A DNA stretch of 64,000 nucleotides from Shewanella holmiensis (GTDB lineage Bacteria; Pseudomonadota; Gammaproteobacteria; Enterobacterales; Shewanellaceae). Where the stretch lies: NCBI RefSeq assembly GCF_025370255.1, contig NZ_JAMTCD010000005.1, positions 1 to 64,000 on the forward strand. The letters are read 5' to 3'. The translations under genes and the position numbers were made by a program. This document shows, piece by piece, positions 49,078 to 57,465 of the stretch (position 1 is the stretch's first letter; each line of letters starts with the position of its first letter). Under the pieces are notes generated by a model. The model saw only the letters and a list, made by a program, of their open reading frames with translations. It was not told the DNA's origin and searched no databases.

Positions 49078-49977
49078 ATGCGAAAACTTCCTCCACTAAG
49101 AAGCTTACATGTATTCGAAGCTGCTGCCAGACACCTCAATTTTTCGCTTGCTGCAACAGAGCTATGTATCACCCAAAGCGCGGTATCGCATCAGGTAAAA
49201 CAGCTTGAAAACTACTTTGGTGAAACACTGTTTCATCGCTCAGGAAAGCAATTCCAGTTAACTGAAAAAGGCCACATTCTATTTGATGAACTTGAGCAAA
49301 TTTTTAATCAATTAAATGATCTAAGTTTGCGGATCACTGGAGAGCAAAATCAACATTTACAATTGGCCGTGTTCAGTTCATTTGCAATTAAATGGCTTAT
49401 TCCGCGCTTAGGTGATTTTAAACGCCAATATCCTCAATACAATATTCGCCTTAATATGATCACGGATGAGCCAATGCTAAGTGATTCTGTTGCTGACATG
49501 TTTATTTGCGGTCGACATGAGCAAACTGGATTTTGGCAAACAACGCTTCATAACGAACGGTTGATCCCTGTTTGTAGCCCTGAATTATTTCAACAACAGG
49601 AGATGTTCAACGCCGATTGGTTTGAAAAGCAATCATTGCTAGCAGTGGATGAACCTGGCTTGGGTCTTGATTGGGATTTTTGGGGACAGCACAATCAATG
49701 GCATTTTAATCGAGCTCAGCAAAGGCATGTTTTTAGTCACGTATTACTGGCGATTGAAGCGGCTAACGCCGGACAAGGCATTGCACTGGCATCTGACTTT
49801 ATGGTCGAGTCTGATATTAAATCAGGCCGTTTGGTGGCGCTTGATTTACCTCCAGTATTTACCGATTTTAGGTTTAATTTCTTGTGTAAACACCGAAAGA
49901 AAAAACAACCAGGTATTGCCGCATTTATTCGATGGCTGCTGCAGCAAACCAACGAGGATAAAAAAACCAGTATCTAG
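49078..49977 (+). CDS. LysR-family transcriptional regulator (GcvA-like)
   Basis: A 299-residue protein. The N-terminal winged HTH is of the GcvA type (LPPLRSLHVFEAAARHLNF, seen as the start of the domain, then LCITQSAVSHQVKQLE). The C-terminal effector domain (about 95-290) has the usual periplasmic-binding-protein fold. I begin at the ATG at 49078 because the family starts with M-x-K-L-P-P-L; the frame is open further upstream to 49015 but that extension has no homology. It is divergent from the DMT transporter gene and may control it. The effector is unknown. Confidence 0.87.
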   Translation: MRKLPPLRSLHVFEAAARHLNFSLAATELCITQSAVSHQVKQLENYFGETLFHRSGKQFQLTEKGHILFDELEQIFNQLNDLSLRITGEQNQHLQLAVFSSFAIKWLIPRLGDFKRQYPQYNIRLNMITDEPMLSDSVADMFICGRHEQTGFWQTTLHNERLIPVCSPELFQQQEMFNADWFEKQSLLAVDEPGLGLDWDFWGQHNQWHFNRAQQRHVFSHVLLAIEAANAGQGIALASDFMVESDIKSGRLVALDLPPVFTDFRFNFLCKHRKKKQPGIAAFIRWLLQQTNEDKKTSI

Positions 49978-49991
49978 TGATACTGGTTTTT
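49962..49991. terminator. Bidirectional terminator overlapping the LysR gene end
   Basis: A 13-bp perfect stem AAAAACCAGTATC / GATACTGGTTTTT around TAGT, with the LysR stop codon in its loop. It is placed to stop both the LysR gene and the convergent trpS operon. Confidence 0.88.
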
Positions 49992-50011
49992 AAGCTGAAA
50001 GCCATTGGGTA

Positions 50012-51010
50012 TTAAACGATCATACCAATCTTTTTATACACTAAATCAATGGTTTCTTGGGCACGAGCTTTGGCTTTGTCAGCCCCTTGCTTCATCACTT
50101 GTTCAAGATAAGCCTCATCAGCACGATACTGCTTAAAACGCTCCTGTAATGGCTCAAGCATAGCCACAACCGCTTCGCCAGTAGCCACTTTCAAATGGCC
50201 ATACATTTTGCCTTCAAATTCCGCTTCTAAACTAGCAATAGATTTACCCGTCGCACCAGACATTAAGCTTAATAAATTAGACACGCCCGGTTTGTTATCA
50301 AAATCGAAACGAACCACTGGTGGCTCGTCGCTGTCAGTCATGGCTTTTTTCACTTTCTTTAGAATAGCTTTAGGCTCTTCTAACAAACCAATGACGTTAT
50401 TGCGGTTGTCGTCTGACTTTGACATTTTCTTCAAAGGGTCCTGCAACGACATGACTTTAGCACCGTGTTCTGGAATAAATGCTTGGGGCACTGTAAATGT
50501 GTCACCATAGGCATTATTAAAACGTGTTGCGATGTCACGGGTCAGCTCAAGATGCTGCATTTGGTCTTGACCAACAGGCACGGATTGCGCTTGATATAAC
50601 AAAATATCAGCTGCCATTAAGACGGGATAACCAAATAGTCCAACGTTAATATTATTAGCGTGCTTTTGTGATTTATCTTTAAACTGAGTCATACGATTCA
50701 GCTCACCCATTTGGGTATAACAATTTAACGCCCAGCTTAATTGGGTGTGCTGTGGTACATGTGATTGCACAAACACCGTGCTTTTATCTGGGTCAACACC
50801 ACATGCTAAATACAGCGCTAGGGTATCAAGACACGCTTCACGCAGTTTTGCTGGGTCTTGGCGAACAGTAATTGCATGTAAATCTACCACACAATAAATA
50901 CAATCATGCGTGTCTTGCATTGCCACCCACTGGCGTAGCGCGCCCATATAATTACCTATGGTTAATTCGCCAGATGGCTGTGCTCCGCTGAAAACAATGG
51001 GTTTAGTCAT
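50012..51010 (-). CDS. trpS: Tryptophanyl-tRNA synthetase
   Basis: The 332-residue class I aminoacyl-tRNA synthetase charges tRNA-Trp. It shows the N-terminal [18 protein letters not shown] with the TIGN form of the HIGH motif, the [15 protein letters not shown] and [18 protein letters not shown] segments, and the KMSKS loop. Length is standard. GGAG precedes the ATG. It is the last gene of rpe-gph-trpS, as in enterobacteria, but here separated from dam by two plus-strand genes. Confidence 0.97.
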   Translation of the reverse strand: MTKPIVFSGAQPSGELTIGNYMGALRQWVAMQDTHDCIYCVVDLHAITVRQDPAKLREACLDTLALYLACGVDPDKSTVFVQSHVPQHTQLSWALNCYTQMGELNRMTQFKDKSQKHANNINVGLFGYPVLMAADILLYQAQSVPVGQDQMQHLELTRDIATRFNNAYGDTFTVPQAFIPEHGAKVMSLQDPLKKMSKSDDNRNNVIGLLEEPKAILKKVKKAMTDSDEPPVVRFDFDNKPGVSNLLSLMSGATGKSIASLEAEFEGKMYGHLKVATGEAVVAMLEPLQERFKQYRADEAYLEQVMKQGADKAKARAQETIDLVYKKIGMIV

Positions 51011-51043
51011 GGGTTTTGTTGCTCCAATTACTGTATTTTAAAA

Positions 51044-51724
51044 TTATTTAGAAAGTAAAAACTGACCGATTTGGTCAAAGTTGTCACACACTTCATTCGG
51101 TTCACTTAAACTAATATGCTCACCGTAGTTATAACCATAGGTTAAGCCGATAACCGTCACATTGGCAGATTTAGCCGCTAAGATATCATTCTTAGAGTCA
51201 CCTATCATCAATAACTGTTGTGGCTCTATTTGCCATTGCTGTAATAGATGATTTAACGGTAAAGGATCTGGCTTCATTTTGGCTAATGAATCACCGCCGA
51301 GAACATGATCAAATAAATCCGATAAGCCAAAAGCCTCTAATAACGGTATGGTAAAACGATAAGGTTTATTGGTAACCACAGCTAAACGGTAACCAGCCTG
51401 CTTTAAAGCCGTTAAGGTCGATAAGACATTAGGATATAAACAGCTATGTTTTTCTAAAAACAAACCATAGTGGTGCATAAACTTAGGCATAGTATCTATT
51501 AATAGCGTTTCATCAACCTCATTTGCTAGTGCAAAGCTAAGTGCTCGTCGCATCAGCATTTTAGCGCCATTACCCACCCAGCCTCTTACCTGCTCTTCAC
51601 TTGCTTGCGGTAAATCTAACTCAAGTAATGTTGCATTGGTTGCGGCAGCCAAATCCGGCACGCTGTCAACTAAAGTGCCATCTAAATCAAAGGCTATGGC
51701 ACGTATTTGGTCAAAATTAGTCAT
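51044..51724 (-). CDS. gph: Phosphoglycolate phosphatase
   Basis: A 226-residue HAD-superfamily hydrolase. The motifs are DLDGTLVDSVPD with nucleophile and acid Asp, VVTNKP (motif II region), the Lys in the LAKMKPDPLP segment, and MIGDSKNDILAA (metal-binding Asp residues). It removes phosphate from 2-phosphoglycolate formed in DNA repair. It lies between rpe and trpS with gaps of 33-41 bases, so it is co-transcribed with them. Confidence 0.95.
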   Translation of the reverse strand: MTNFDQIRAIAFDLDGTLVDSVPDLAAATNATLLELDLPQASEEQVRGWVGNGAKMLMRRALSFALANEVDETLLIDTMPKFMHHYGLFLEKHSCLYPNVLSTLTALKQAGYRLAVVTNKPYRFTIPLLEAFGLSDLFDHVLGGDSLAKMKPDPLPLNHLLQQWQIEPQQLLMIGDSKNDILAAKSANVTVIGLTYGYNYGEHISLSEPNEVCDNFDQIGQFLLSK

Positions 51725-51765
51725 GGTTTAGCTACTTTCTATTACTAATGAAGTTGGCGTATTGA

Positions 51766-52437
51766 TTATACTTTTGCTAACTCACTGCGCATTTCGTCGA
51801 TCACAGTTTTATAATCAGGTTGACTAAAAATAGCTGAACCCGCCACAAACATGTCAGCCCCTGCTGCGGCAATTTCAGCAATATTATCAACCTTTACACC
51901 ACCGTCTACTTCAAGACGAATATCATAACCACTGGCGTCGATGCGTTCACGTACCTGACGCAATTTATCTAAGGTTGAAGGAATAAATGACTGACCACCA
52001 AATCCTGGGTTCACCGACATCAATAAAATGACATCCAGTTTATCCATTACGTGATCTAAATAATGCAGAGGTGTGGCTGGATTAAATACCAAGCCAGCTT
52101 TACAACCCGACTCTTTAATTAATTGCAATGTGCGGTCAACATGCTCAGAAGCTTCTGGGTGAAAAGTAATAATTGATGCCCCCGCCTTAGCGAAATCGGG
52201 AATAATTCTATCTACCGGTTTTACCATCAAATGCACATCAATATCTGCAGTGATCCCATAATTACGCAGTGCCGTACAAACCATTGGCCCAATAGTCAGG
52301 TTAGGCACGTAATGATTGTCCATTACATCAAAATGAACAACATCTGCACCGGCATCGAGTACAGCTTTAACGTCGTCCCCTAAACGGGCAAAATCAGCAG
52401 ATAAGATTGATGGAGCAATTAAATAAGGTTGCATCAT
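51766..52437 (-). CDS. rpe: Ribulose-phosphate 3-epimerase
   Basis: A 223-residue TIM barrel of the pentose phosphate pathway that interconverts ribulose-5-P and xylulose-5-P. Diagnostic segments are [33 protein letters not shown] with the metal-binding His and Asp, [22 protein letters not shown] and LEVDGGV. Either of two adjacent ATGs could start it. It is first in the rpe-gph-trpS operon. Confidence 0.97.
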   Translation of the reverse strand: MMQPYLIAPSILSADFARLGDDVKAVLDAGADVVHFDVMDNHYVPNLTIGPMVCTALRNYGITADIDVHLMVKPVDRIIPDFAKAGASIITFHPEASEHVDRTLQLIKESGCKAGLVFNPATPLHYLDHVMDKLDVILLMSVNPGFGGQSFIPSTLDKLRQVRERIDASGYDIRLEVDGGVKVDNIAEIAAAGADMFVAGSAIFSQPDYKTVIDEMRSELAKV

Positions 52438-52740
52438 GGTCTCGCAGCAAAATGGGTGTGGCTGTAGTTTACCCTTTGGAACAGCTTGGCTCTAGTCAAA
52501 CCATGAAAAAATACCCAGGGGTATGCCAGAAGTTTGATTTTGAAAATAAATAACTAATAGGTGTTCATAAACTGTACTAGTTTGATATAATCGACAAAGT
52601 TTTACGCCGTGTTTAGTCAGATATTAAGCAATTTTATTTGTGTTTTAATGACTAACATATTGTTATATCAAACGTTGATGAAGATAAAGCGAATAGTATT
52701 CACTGTGATACTGACGTTATTAATGGAAAGGATCCCCAAC
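52438..52740. other. Intergenic region between rpe and a small membrane protein gene
   Basis: About 300 bases holding the divergent promoters. A TATAAT-like element (GATATAATCG) on the plus strand near 52584-52591 could drive the small-protein pair downstream. The open frame extends through part of this stretch on the plus strand but without coding support. Confidence 0.4.
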
Positions 52741-53106
52741 ATGGAACTGCGTCCAAATCGTTTATTGTCATACTTTAACACTAAGCCATTACAAGCAATT
52801 GTGGCTACGGTGACAACATCATCTTTGGTAGTGTTCATCAGCTTGTCGTTTTCAACGACTGGCGAAACGGCGTCAACTCAAGCCTGTGCCTGCGAAGCAA
52901 ATGTCAATTACAATAGCAGCTTACCTAGCAGCCATCCCAATAATCGCTGTGCTGTTCAAGGGCATGATGTCAGTTGGAAAAATTGGATTACAGGTAACAG
53001 CCGCTCAAGTCAATTTCACTTTATTGATTTAATTGAACTGCTATACGGACATAAAGATAAGCCTATTACTGATATACCTACCTCTAAAAAACCTGAGCAA
53101 ATTTAA
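52741..53106 (+). CDS. Small single-pass membrane protein of unknown function
   Basis: About 121 residues from the ATG at 52741 (AAAGGA about nine bases upstream). A membrane helix lies at about residues 18-42 (ending FISLSFS), followed by a periplasmic-type tail with three cysteines (ACACEAN and NRCAVQ). I do not recognise a family. The frame is open upstream to 52609, but that part is AT-rich and lacks a ribosome site. Two bases after its stop the DUF2970 frame begins, so the two genes are probably one transcript inserted between rpe and dam. Confidence 0.6.
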   Translation: MELRPNRLLSYFNTKPLQAIVATVTTSSLVVFISLSFSTTGETASTQACACEANVNYNSSLPSSHPNNRCAVQGHDVSWKNWITGNSRSSQFHFIDLIELLYGHKDKPITDIPTSKKPEQI

Positions 53107-53108
53107 AA

Positions 53109-53288
53109 TTGTCTTTGTGGCAGGTATTTAGTAGCACTATAGCGGCATTTTTCGGCGTGCAAACAGATAAAAATCGCCAAAGAGATTTTAAAACCACTTC
53201 GCCAATTCCTTTCATTCTAATGGGCATAATGCTAACGGTTTTTCTGGTGCTGACACTTGTGGCCATCGTTAATCAAGTTTTGAGTTAG
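53109..53288 (+). CDS. DUF2970-family small membrane protein
   Basis: A frame of about 58 residues ending at TAG 53286-53288, starting from TTG at 53109 or, more likely, TTG at 53115. The sequence runs WQVFSSTIAAFFGVQTDKNR, then QRDF, a short polar region, and one hydrophobic helix (about residues 34-56, MGIMLTVFLVLTLVAIVN). The FGVQ-x4-NR-x-RDF signature plus one helix is the whole of DUF2970. Function is unknown in the family. It follows the 121-residue membrane protein with essentially no gap. The non-ATG start is the main uncertainty. Confidence 0.8.
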   Translation: MSLWQVFSSTIAAFFGVQTDKNRQRDFKTTSPIPFILMGIMLTVFLVLTLVAIVNQVLS

Positions 53289-53297
53289 CCCCTTGCG

Positions 53298-54140
53298 CTA
53301 ATAAACTTCATCATCAAAATAATGGTGATCGTATAGTGCCATAATTTCATCCACTTTATTTCGCGATGATCCTTTTTGGCTGATATTTCGCTGAACGGCT
53401 ATCGTAGCTAATTTCGCCCCTCGATATAACTCTCGAGTCAGTGGAATGTCATGATTACTGATCAATACTGGAATATTGCGCTTATGGGCAGTATGACGTG
53501 AATGACGCGCTAATAATGCTTGGTCATCAAGGCTAAAACCAGGTCCGGCATAAGTGGTAAAGCTTGCGGTTGTCGACAATGGGGCATAAGGTGGATCGCA
53601 ATAAATCACATCACCGTCATTGGCTAAACCGAAGGCTCCCTCATACCCGATGCATTTGAATGTTGCCTTTTGAGCTTTTTCTGAAAAATATCGTATTTCA
53701 GCTTCAGGAAAATAAGGTTTTTTGTATGAACCAAAAGGGACATTAAAGCCACCTTTACGGTTATAGCGGCATAAGCCATTAAAACCAAAACGATTTAAAT
53801 ATAAGAAATACACTGAGCGTGTAAAAGGATCTCGGCTTAGATTAAAATCTGCTCTTATGCGGTAATACGCTTCCTTATTATTCATATCTGCAACAAACAT
53901 AGCTTTTGCTGCCGTAATATAAGCTTCCGGTTGCTGCTGCACAATTTGATAGAGGTTAATTAAATCCTGATTAATATCGCACAACAAGTATTCGTCATAA
54001 TCTGTATTCAAAAAAACCGAGCCAGCACCAACAAAAGGTTCAACGAGGCGCTGTCCCTTAGGTAAATGTTTAGACAATTCTTCAACGAGTTTAAACTTTC
54101 CACCCGCCCATTTGAGAAAGGCTCTATGTTTTTTTGTCAT
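53298..54140 (-). CDS. dam: DNA adenine methyltransferase (GATC)
   Basis: The 280-residue N6-adenine methylase has FLKWAGGKFKL (SAM-binding motif I region, residues 8-18), VEPFVGAGSVFLN, and the catalytic DPPYAPLS. It methylates GATC sites for mismatch repair and replication control. It lies downstream of damX in the conserved aroK-aroB-damX-dam order. It converges with the DUF2970 gene, with only nine bases between the ends. Confidence 0.96.
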   Translation of the reverse strand: MTKKHRAFLKWAGGKFKLVEELSKHLPKGQRLVEPFVGAGSVFLNTDYDEYLLCDINQDLINLYQIVQQQPEAYITAAKAMFVADMNNKEAYYRIRADFNLSRDPFTRSVYFLYLNRFGFNGLCRYNRKGGFNVPFGSYKKPYFPEAEIRYFSEKAQKATFKCIGYEGAFGLANDGDVIYCDPPYAPLSTTASFTTYAGPGFSLDDQALLARHSRHTAHKRNIPVLISNHDIPLTRELYRGAKLATIAVQRNISQKGSSRNKVDEIMALYDHHYFDDEVY

Positions 54141-54201
54141 AAAGTGAGCTACTTGCTGCCAAAATTAAAGCTGATGATTGTACTCTGTTTAATCATGTTT
54201 A

Positions 54202-55611
54202 TCATCGATTTTCCTGCTCAATGATGTGTTCACTCAAATCGCTCCATTTTCTTAGCCAAGGCTCACTCAAGCCCAATTCTGCTTGAAGTCTATTTGCCTG
54301 ATTTTGCGCTTGTGTGGTTGAAGCAAACTGGCCAAACAAAATGACATAACGATTTTTATAACGTGCAATATAGACATCTTTTTCATGAACCAATTTGTTG
54401 GTAATTGAAACCAATGATTGCTTATCGACCACACTTGCCAATTGTAAAGTATAGCCTTGAGGCTTAACGACTTCTGTCACTTTTGACGTCACATCCGCGG
54501 GGACACTGATTGGTTCAGTGCTTTTGACAAGTGACGCTGATTGAGATGATATCGCGATAGTGTTACTGGATTGAATGTCGGTAGACTCTGCGACATTCTC
54601 ATCCGCTGATTGGGCTTGATTAACATTAATTGTGTTTATCAAAGCCGGTGCTTGTTGCTTCGGAATGGGTAATTCCCTCGAATCAATAGCCTCTTCTAAC
54701 ACTAAAAAACGCTTATGTGCTGTTAGCATAGGCGCCACTAATAATTTACCGTATTGAGCTAAAAATACGTTAGCCTGATCTTTTTGCTGTTGTTGCGTAG
54801 CAGTGAGTTGTTGACTAAATCGCGGTTCATTATTCGCTTTAAATACAGAACTGTTAAGCACACCATAAACTGTGCCACCAACTATCAATAAGCTAATCAT
54901 AGCAATAGCGAATTTGAGCATCTTGGCACCCTTGGTTGGTGCATCTTTAGGTTCAGCAATAGCAAGATTTAATAGCTCAACCACCTCTTCAGGTGTACCA
55001 GATTGCTTTTCAAGTTGTTGATGAATTATGCTTCGTGGAATAAAGGGGGTACAGCCACTTCGCAGCAGTAAGCTTTGATATAAACCGTCTCGTTCTGCGA
55101 TTGGTAAAGGTTCAATGCTGATTGGCAATAGCATTTGCTGCCTTTCTTCAGACAGCTCTGCCATTACTTTTGTTAAATATTCTGAATCTATTGCCATTGT
55201 CACTGCAATATTAGTACCTGCACAGCGCATCTGAGATAATAAAATGCATTCAGCCCACAGCGATTTAGGCAATAAATGTGCATCATCAATAATGATATGT
55301 AGCGGCTTAGTAAGAGTTGATTGGATACGCATAACGGTATCCATAAGGGGCATTTCATCATCAAATATAGGCGATGAAATTAATTGAACTAAGATTTTTC
55401 GGCGAATTTCGGCAGGGTCAGCATGCAACGGGCACAGAACTAAAGCAGAATTGTGCTCATCTAACTCGCTTGCTAGAGCCAAACTCAGGGTAGACTTGCC
55501 TGATCCCTTTAGACCAGATAGCAGTAACAGTTGACCACTGTAACTGGCCGTATGCTGTAAACGCTGTACAAGTGCTTCTTGAGTTGGAAGTAGTAATAAT
55601 GCTGAAGTCAA
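54202..55611 (-). CDS. damX: DamX-like protein: AAA ATPase domain, membrane helix and SPOR domain
   Basis: A 469-residue protein. The N-terminal AAA-type domain (about 1-215) has the Walker A GLKGSGKST and a Walker B-like HIIIDDAHLL. One membrane helix lies at about 232-250. A periplasmic linker and a C-terminal SPOR domain (about 385-455) that binds denuded peptidoglycan at the septum complete it. E. coli DamX is a division-associated SPOR protein; this form has a recognisable intact ATP-binding motif. It sits between aroB and dam as in relatives. Position and SPOR domain justify the name. Confidence 0.88.
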   Translation of the reverse strand: MTSALLLLPTQEALVQRLQHTASYSGQLLLLSGLKGSGKSTLSLALASELDEHNSALVLCPLHADPAEIRRKILVQLISSPIFDDEMPLMDTVMRIQSTLTKPLHIIIDDAHLLPKSLWAECILLSQMRCAGTNIAVTMAIDSEYLTKVMAELSEERQQMLLPISIEPLPIAERDGLYQSLLLRSGCTPFIPRSIIHQQLEKQSGTPEEVVELLNLAIAEPKDAPTKGAKMLKFAIAMISLLIVGGTVYGVLNSSVFKANNEPRFSQQLTATQQQQKDQANVFLAQYGKLLVAPMLTAHKRFLVLEEAIDSRELPIPKQQAPALINTINVNQAQSADENVAESTDIQSSNTIAISSQSASLVKSTEPISVPADVTSKVTEVVKPQGYTLQLASVVDKQSLVSITNKLVHEKDVYIARYKNRYVILFGQFASTTQAQNQANRLQAELGLSEPWLRKWSDLSEHIIEQENR

Positions 55612-55629
55612 AGATCCACCACACGTCCT

Positions 55630-56706
55630 TTATGCGCGGCTGATCACCTGTTCAAGTAGATCTTCACTGACATCACTGAACACGTCTGCCTGACCTAAAC
55701 CGGTAGGTAAAATCAATCTAATCTTACCTGCCAATACTTTTTTGTCGCGCCGCATATGCTTAATAAAGCTATCAAAATCCATTGAGCTAGGAGCTTCAAT
55801 AGGTAAATCAAAAGCTACAAACAAGTCTCTAATTCGACAAACAATTGACTCATCGATCAAATTTAACTTATGTGCTGTTTCTGCAGCAAGAATTGTGCCT
55901 GCAGCAACCGCATCACCATGTAACCATGCACCATAGCCCATTTCAGCTTCAATTGCATGACCAAATGTATGACCTAGATTGAGTAGCGCACGCACTCCTC
56001 GTTCTGTTTCATCTTGATTGACGACATCAGCTTTAATTTGGCAACATTTAGCAATTGTGTAGCTTAATGCTCGTGTATCAAGAGCTTTTAACGCTTCAAC
56101 ATTTTGCTCTAACCAAACAAAAAACTCACTGTCCCAAATAATGCCATACTTGATCACTTCGGCCATACCTGCTGAAAATTCATTTGCAGGTAATGTTTTT
56201 AGGCATTCGGTATCGATAATAACACTTTGCGGCTGATAAAATGCCCCAATCATGTTTTTACCCAATGGGTGGTTTACTGCCGTTTTACCGCCTACAGATG
56301 AATCTACTTGAGATAGTAATGTAGTTGGTACTTGCACAAAATCCACTCCACGCTGGTAACATGCAGCAGCGAAACCGGTCATATCACCGATAACACCCCC
56401 ACCCAGCGCGACCAACACTGAATCTCTGGCAAAATTATGTTCCAATAATGCTGAAAAAATGACATCTAAATACTCTAGAGTTTTATATTTTTCACCATCA
56501 GGAAGAATAACTTTTTTAATTGACGCACAAGACACCATTGCCTTTTCCAATGTCGCTAAGTACAAAGGGGCAATAGTGTCATTGCTAACGATGAGTACGT
56601 TCTTGTTTGCAAGGTAGCGATTAAATATTTCGCTTTCATGCATCAAATTCTGGCCTATATAAATGGGGTAACTTCTATCACCTAAATCAACCTGAATTTG
56701 TTGCAT
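55630..56706 (-). CDS. aroB: 3-dehydroquinate synthase
   Basis: The 358-residue enzyme performs the second step of the shikimate pathway, using NAD and a divalent metal. Diagnostic parts are [53 protein letters not shown], the metal-ligand Glu region GMAEVIKYG, and [11 protein letters not shown]. It is eight bases downstream of aroK, and 18 bases separate it from damX, forming one operon. Confidence 0.97.
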   Translation of the reverse strand: MQQIQVDLGDRSYPIYIGQNLMHESEIFNRYLANKNVLIVSNDTIAPLYLATLEKAMVSCASIKKVILPDGEKYKTLEYLDVIFSALLEHNFARDSVLVALGGGVIGDMTGFAAACYQRGVDFVQVPTTLLSQVDSSVGGKTAVNHPLGKNMIGAFYQPQSVIIDTECLKTLPANEFSAGMAEVIKYGIIWDSEFFVWLEQNVEALKALDTRALSYTIAKCCQIKADVVNQDETERGVRALLNLGHTFGHAIEAEMGYGAWLHGDAVAAGTILAAETAHKLNLIDESIVCRIRDLFVAFDLPIEAPSSMDFDSFIKHMRRDKKVLAGKIRLILPTGLGQADVFSDVSEDLLEQVISRA

Positions 56707-56714
56707 TGTTTTAC

Positions 56715-57230
56715 CTAAAAACCGAGTTGCTCAATTATTTGATTTGCGACAATTTTCGCACTTTGTTCGTCTGTTTTAACGATGACATCGGCAATCTCTT
56801 CGTACAAAGGATTACGCGATTCTGCTAAGTTCTCAAGAACTTCGCGTGGGTCATCAACTTGCAGTAATGGACGACGTTTATCACGTTGCGTACGAGCAAC
56901 TTGCTTGTCGATAGTCGTCTCTAAATACACCACGATACCGCGAGCAGAAAGATAGTTGCGAATATCTTTGCTCTGAACCGAACCACCGCCTGTTGCGAGT
57001 ACAATACCTTGCCTTTCTGAAAGATCAGCAATGACTTGTGCTTCACGACGACGGAAACCTTCTTCACCTTCAACATCGAACACCCAAGCGATATCAGCGC
57101 CTGTTCTTTGCTCGATCTCGTGATCAGAATCGTGGAATTCTAAATGCAGCATTTGAGCCAAATGACGGCCAATTGTGCTTTTACCTGCGCCCATAGGGCC
57201 TACTAGAAAAATATTACGTTTTTCAGCCAT
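56715..57230 (-). CDS. aroK: Shikimate kinase I
   Basis: A 171-residue P-loop kinase. Walker [10 protein letters not shown] lies at residues 11-19, the shikimate-binding DSD and the Arg in GFRRREAQ follow, then ATGGGSV and the lid region RDKRRPLL. It phosphorylates shikimate at O3. It is the first gene of aroK-aroB-damX-dam and lies downstream of pilQ, separated by a terminator. Confidence 0.97.
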   Translation of the reverse strand: MAEKRNIFLVGPMGAGKSTIGRHLAQMLHLEFHDSDHEIEQRTGADIAWVFDVEGEEGFRRREAQVIADLSERQGIVLATGGGSVQSKDIRNYLSARGIVVYLETTIDKQVARTQRDKRRPLLQVDDPREVLENLAESRNPLYEEIADVIVKTDEQSAKIVANQIIEQLGF

Positions 57231-57422
57231 TTCGTATACGTCTGAATCTTATATAAAAGAATGCCTGATCGACTAAAGAGACAGCCGACCGCTTAAAATA
57301 TTACCTTGCTCTATTGAGACTTGACGGAGGATTATCTCAGTTTAGGGCCATTGCTGGCAAGCGATGCTGGCAATTTATAACAATTTTATTAAATAAAAGT
57401 GTTATAGCTTACGCCAAAAACA

Positions 57423-57450
57423 AAAGCCAGCTTGATTTAGCTGGCCTTTA
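57423..57450 (-). terminator. Terminator after pilQ
   Basis: On the minus strand, GCCAGCT pairs with AGCTGGC, followed by TTTTGTTTTTGG. It is placed 20-40 bases past the pilQ stop, so aroK probably has its own promoter. Confidence 0.82.
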
Positions 57451-57465
57451 TCATTTGATTATTGA

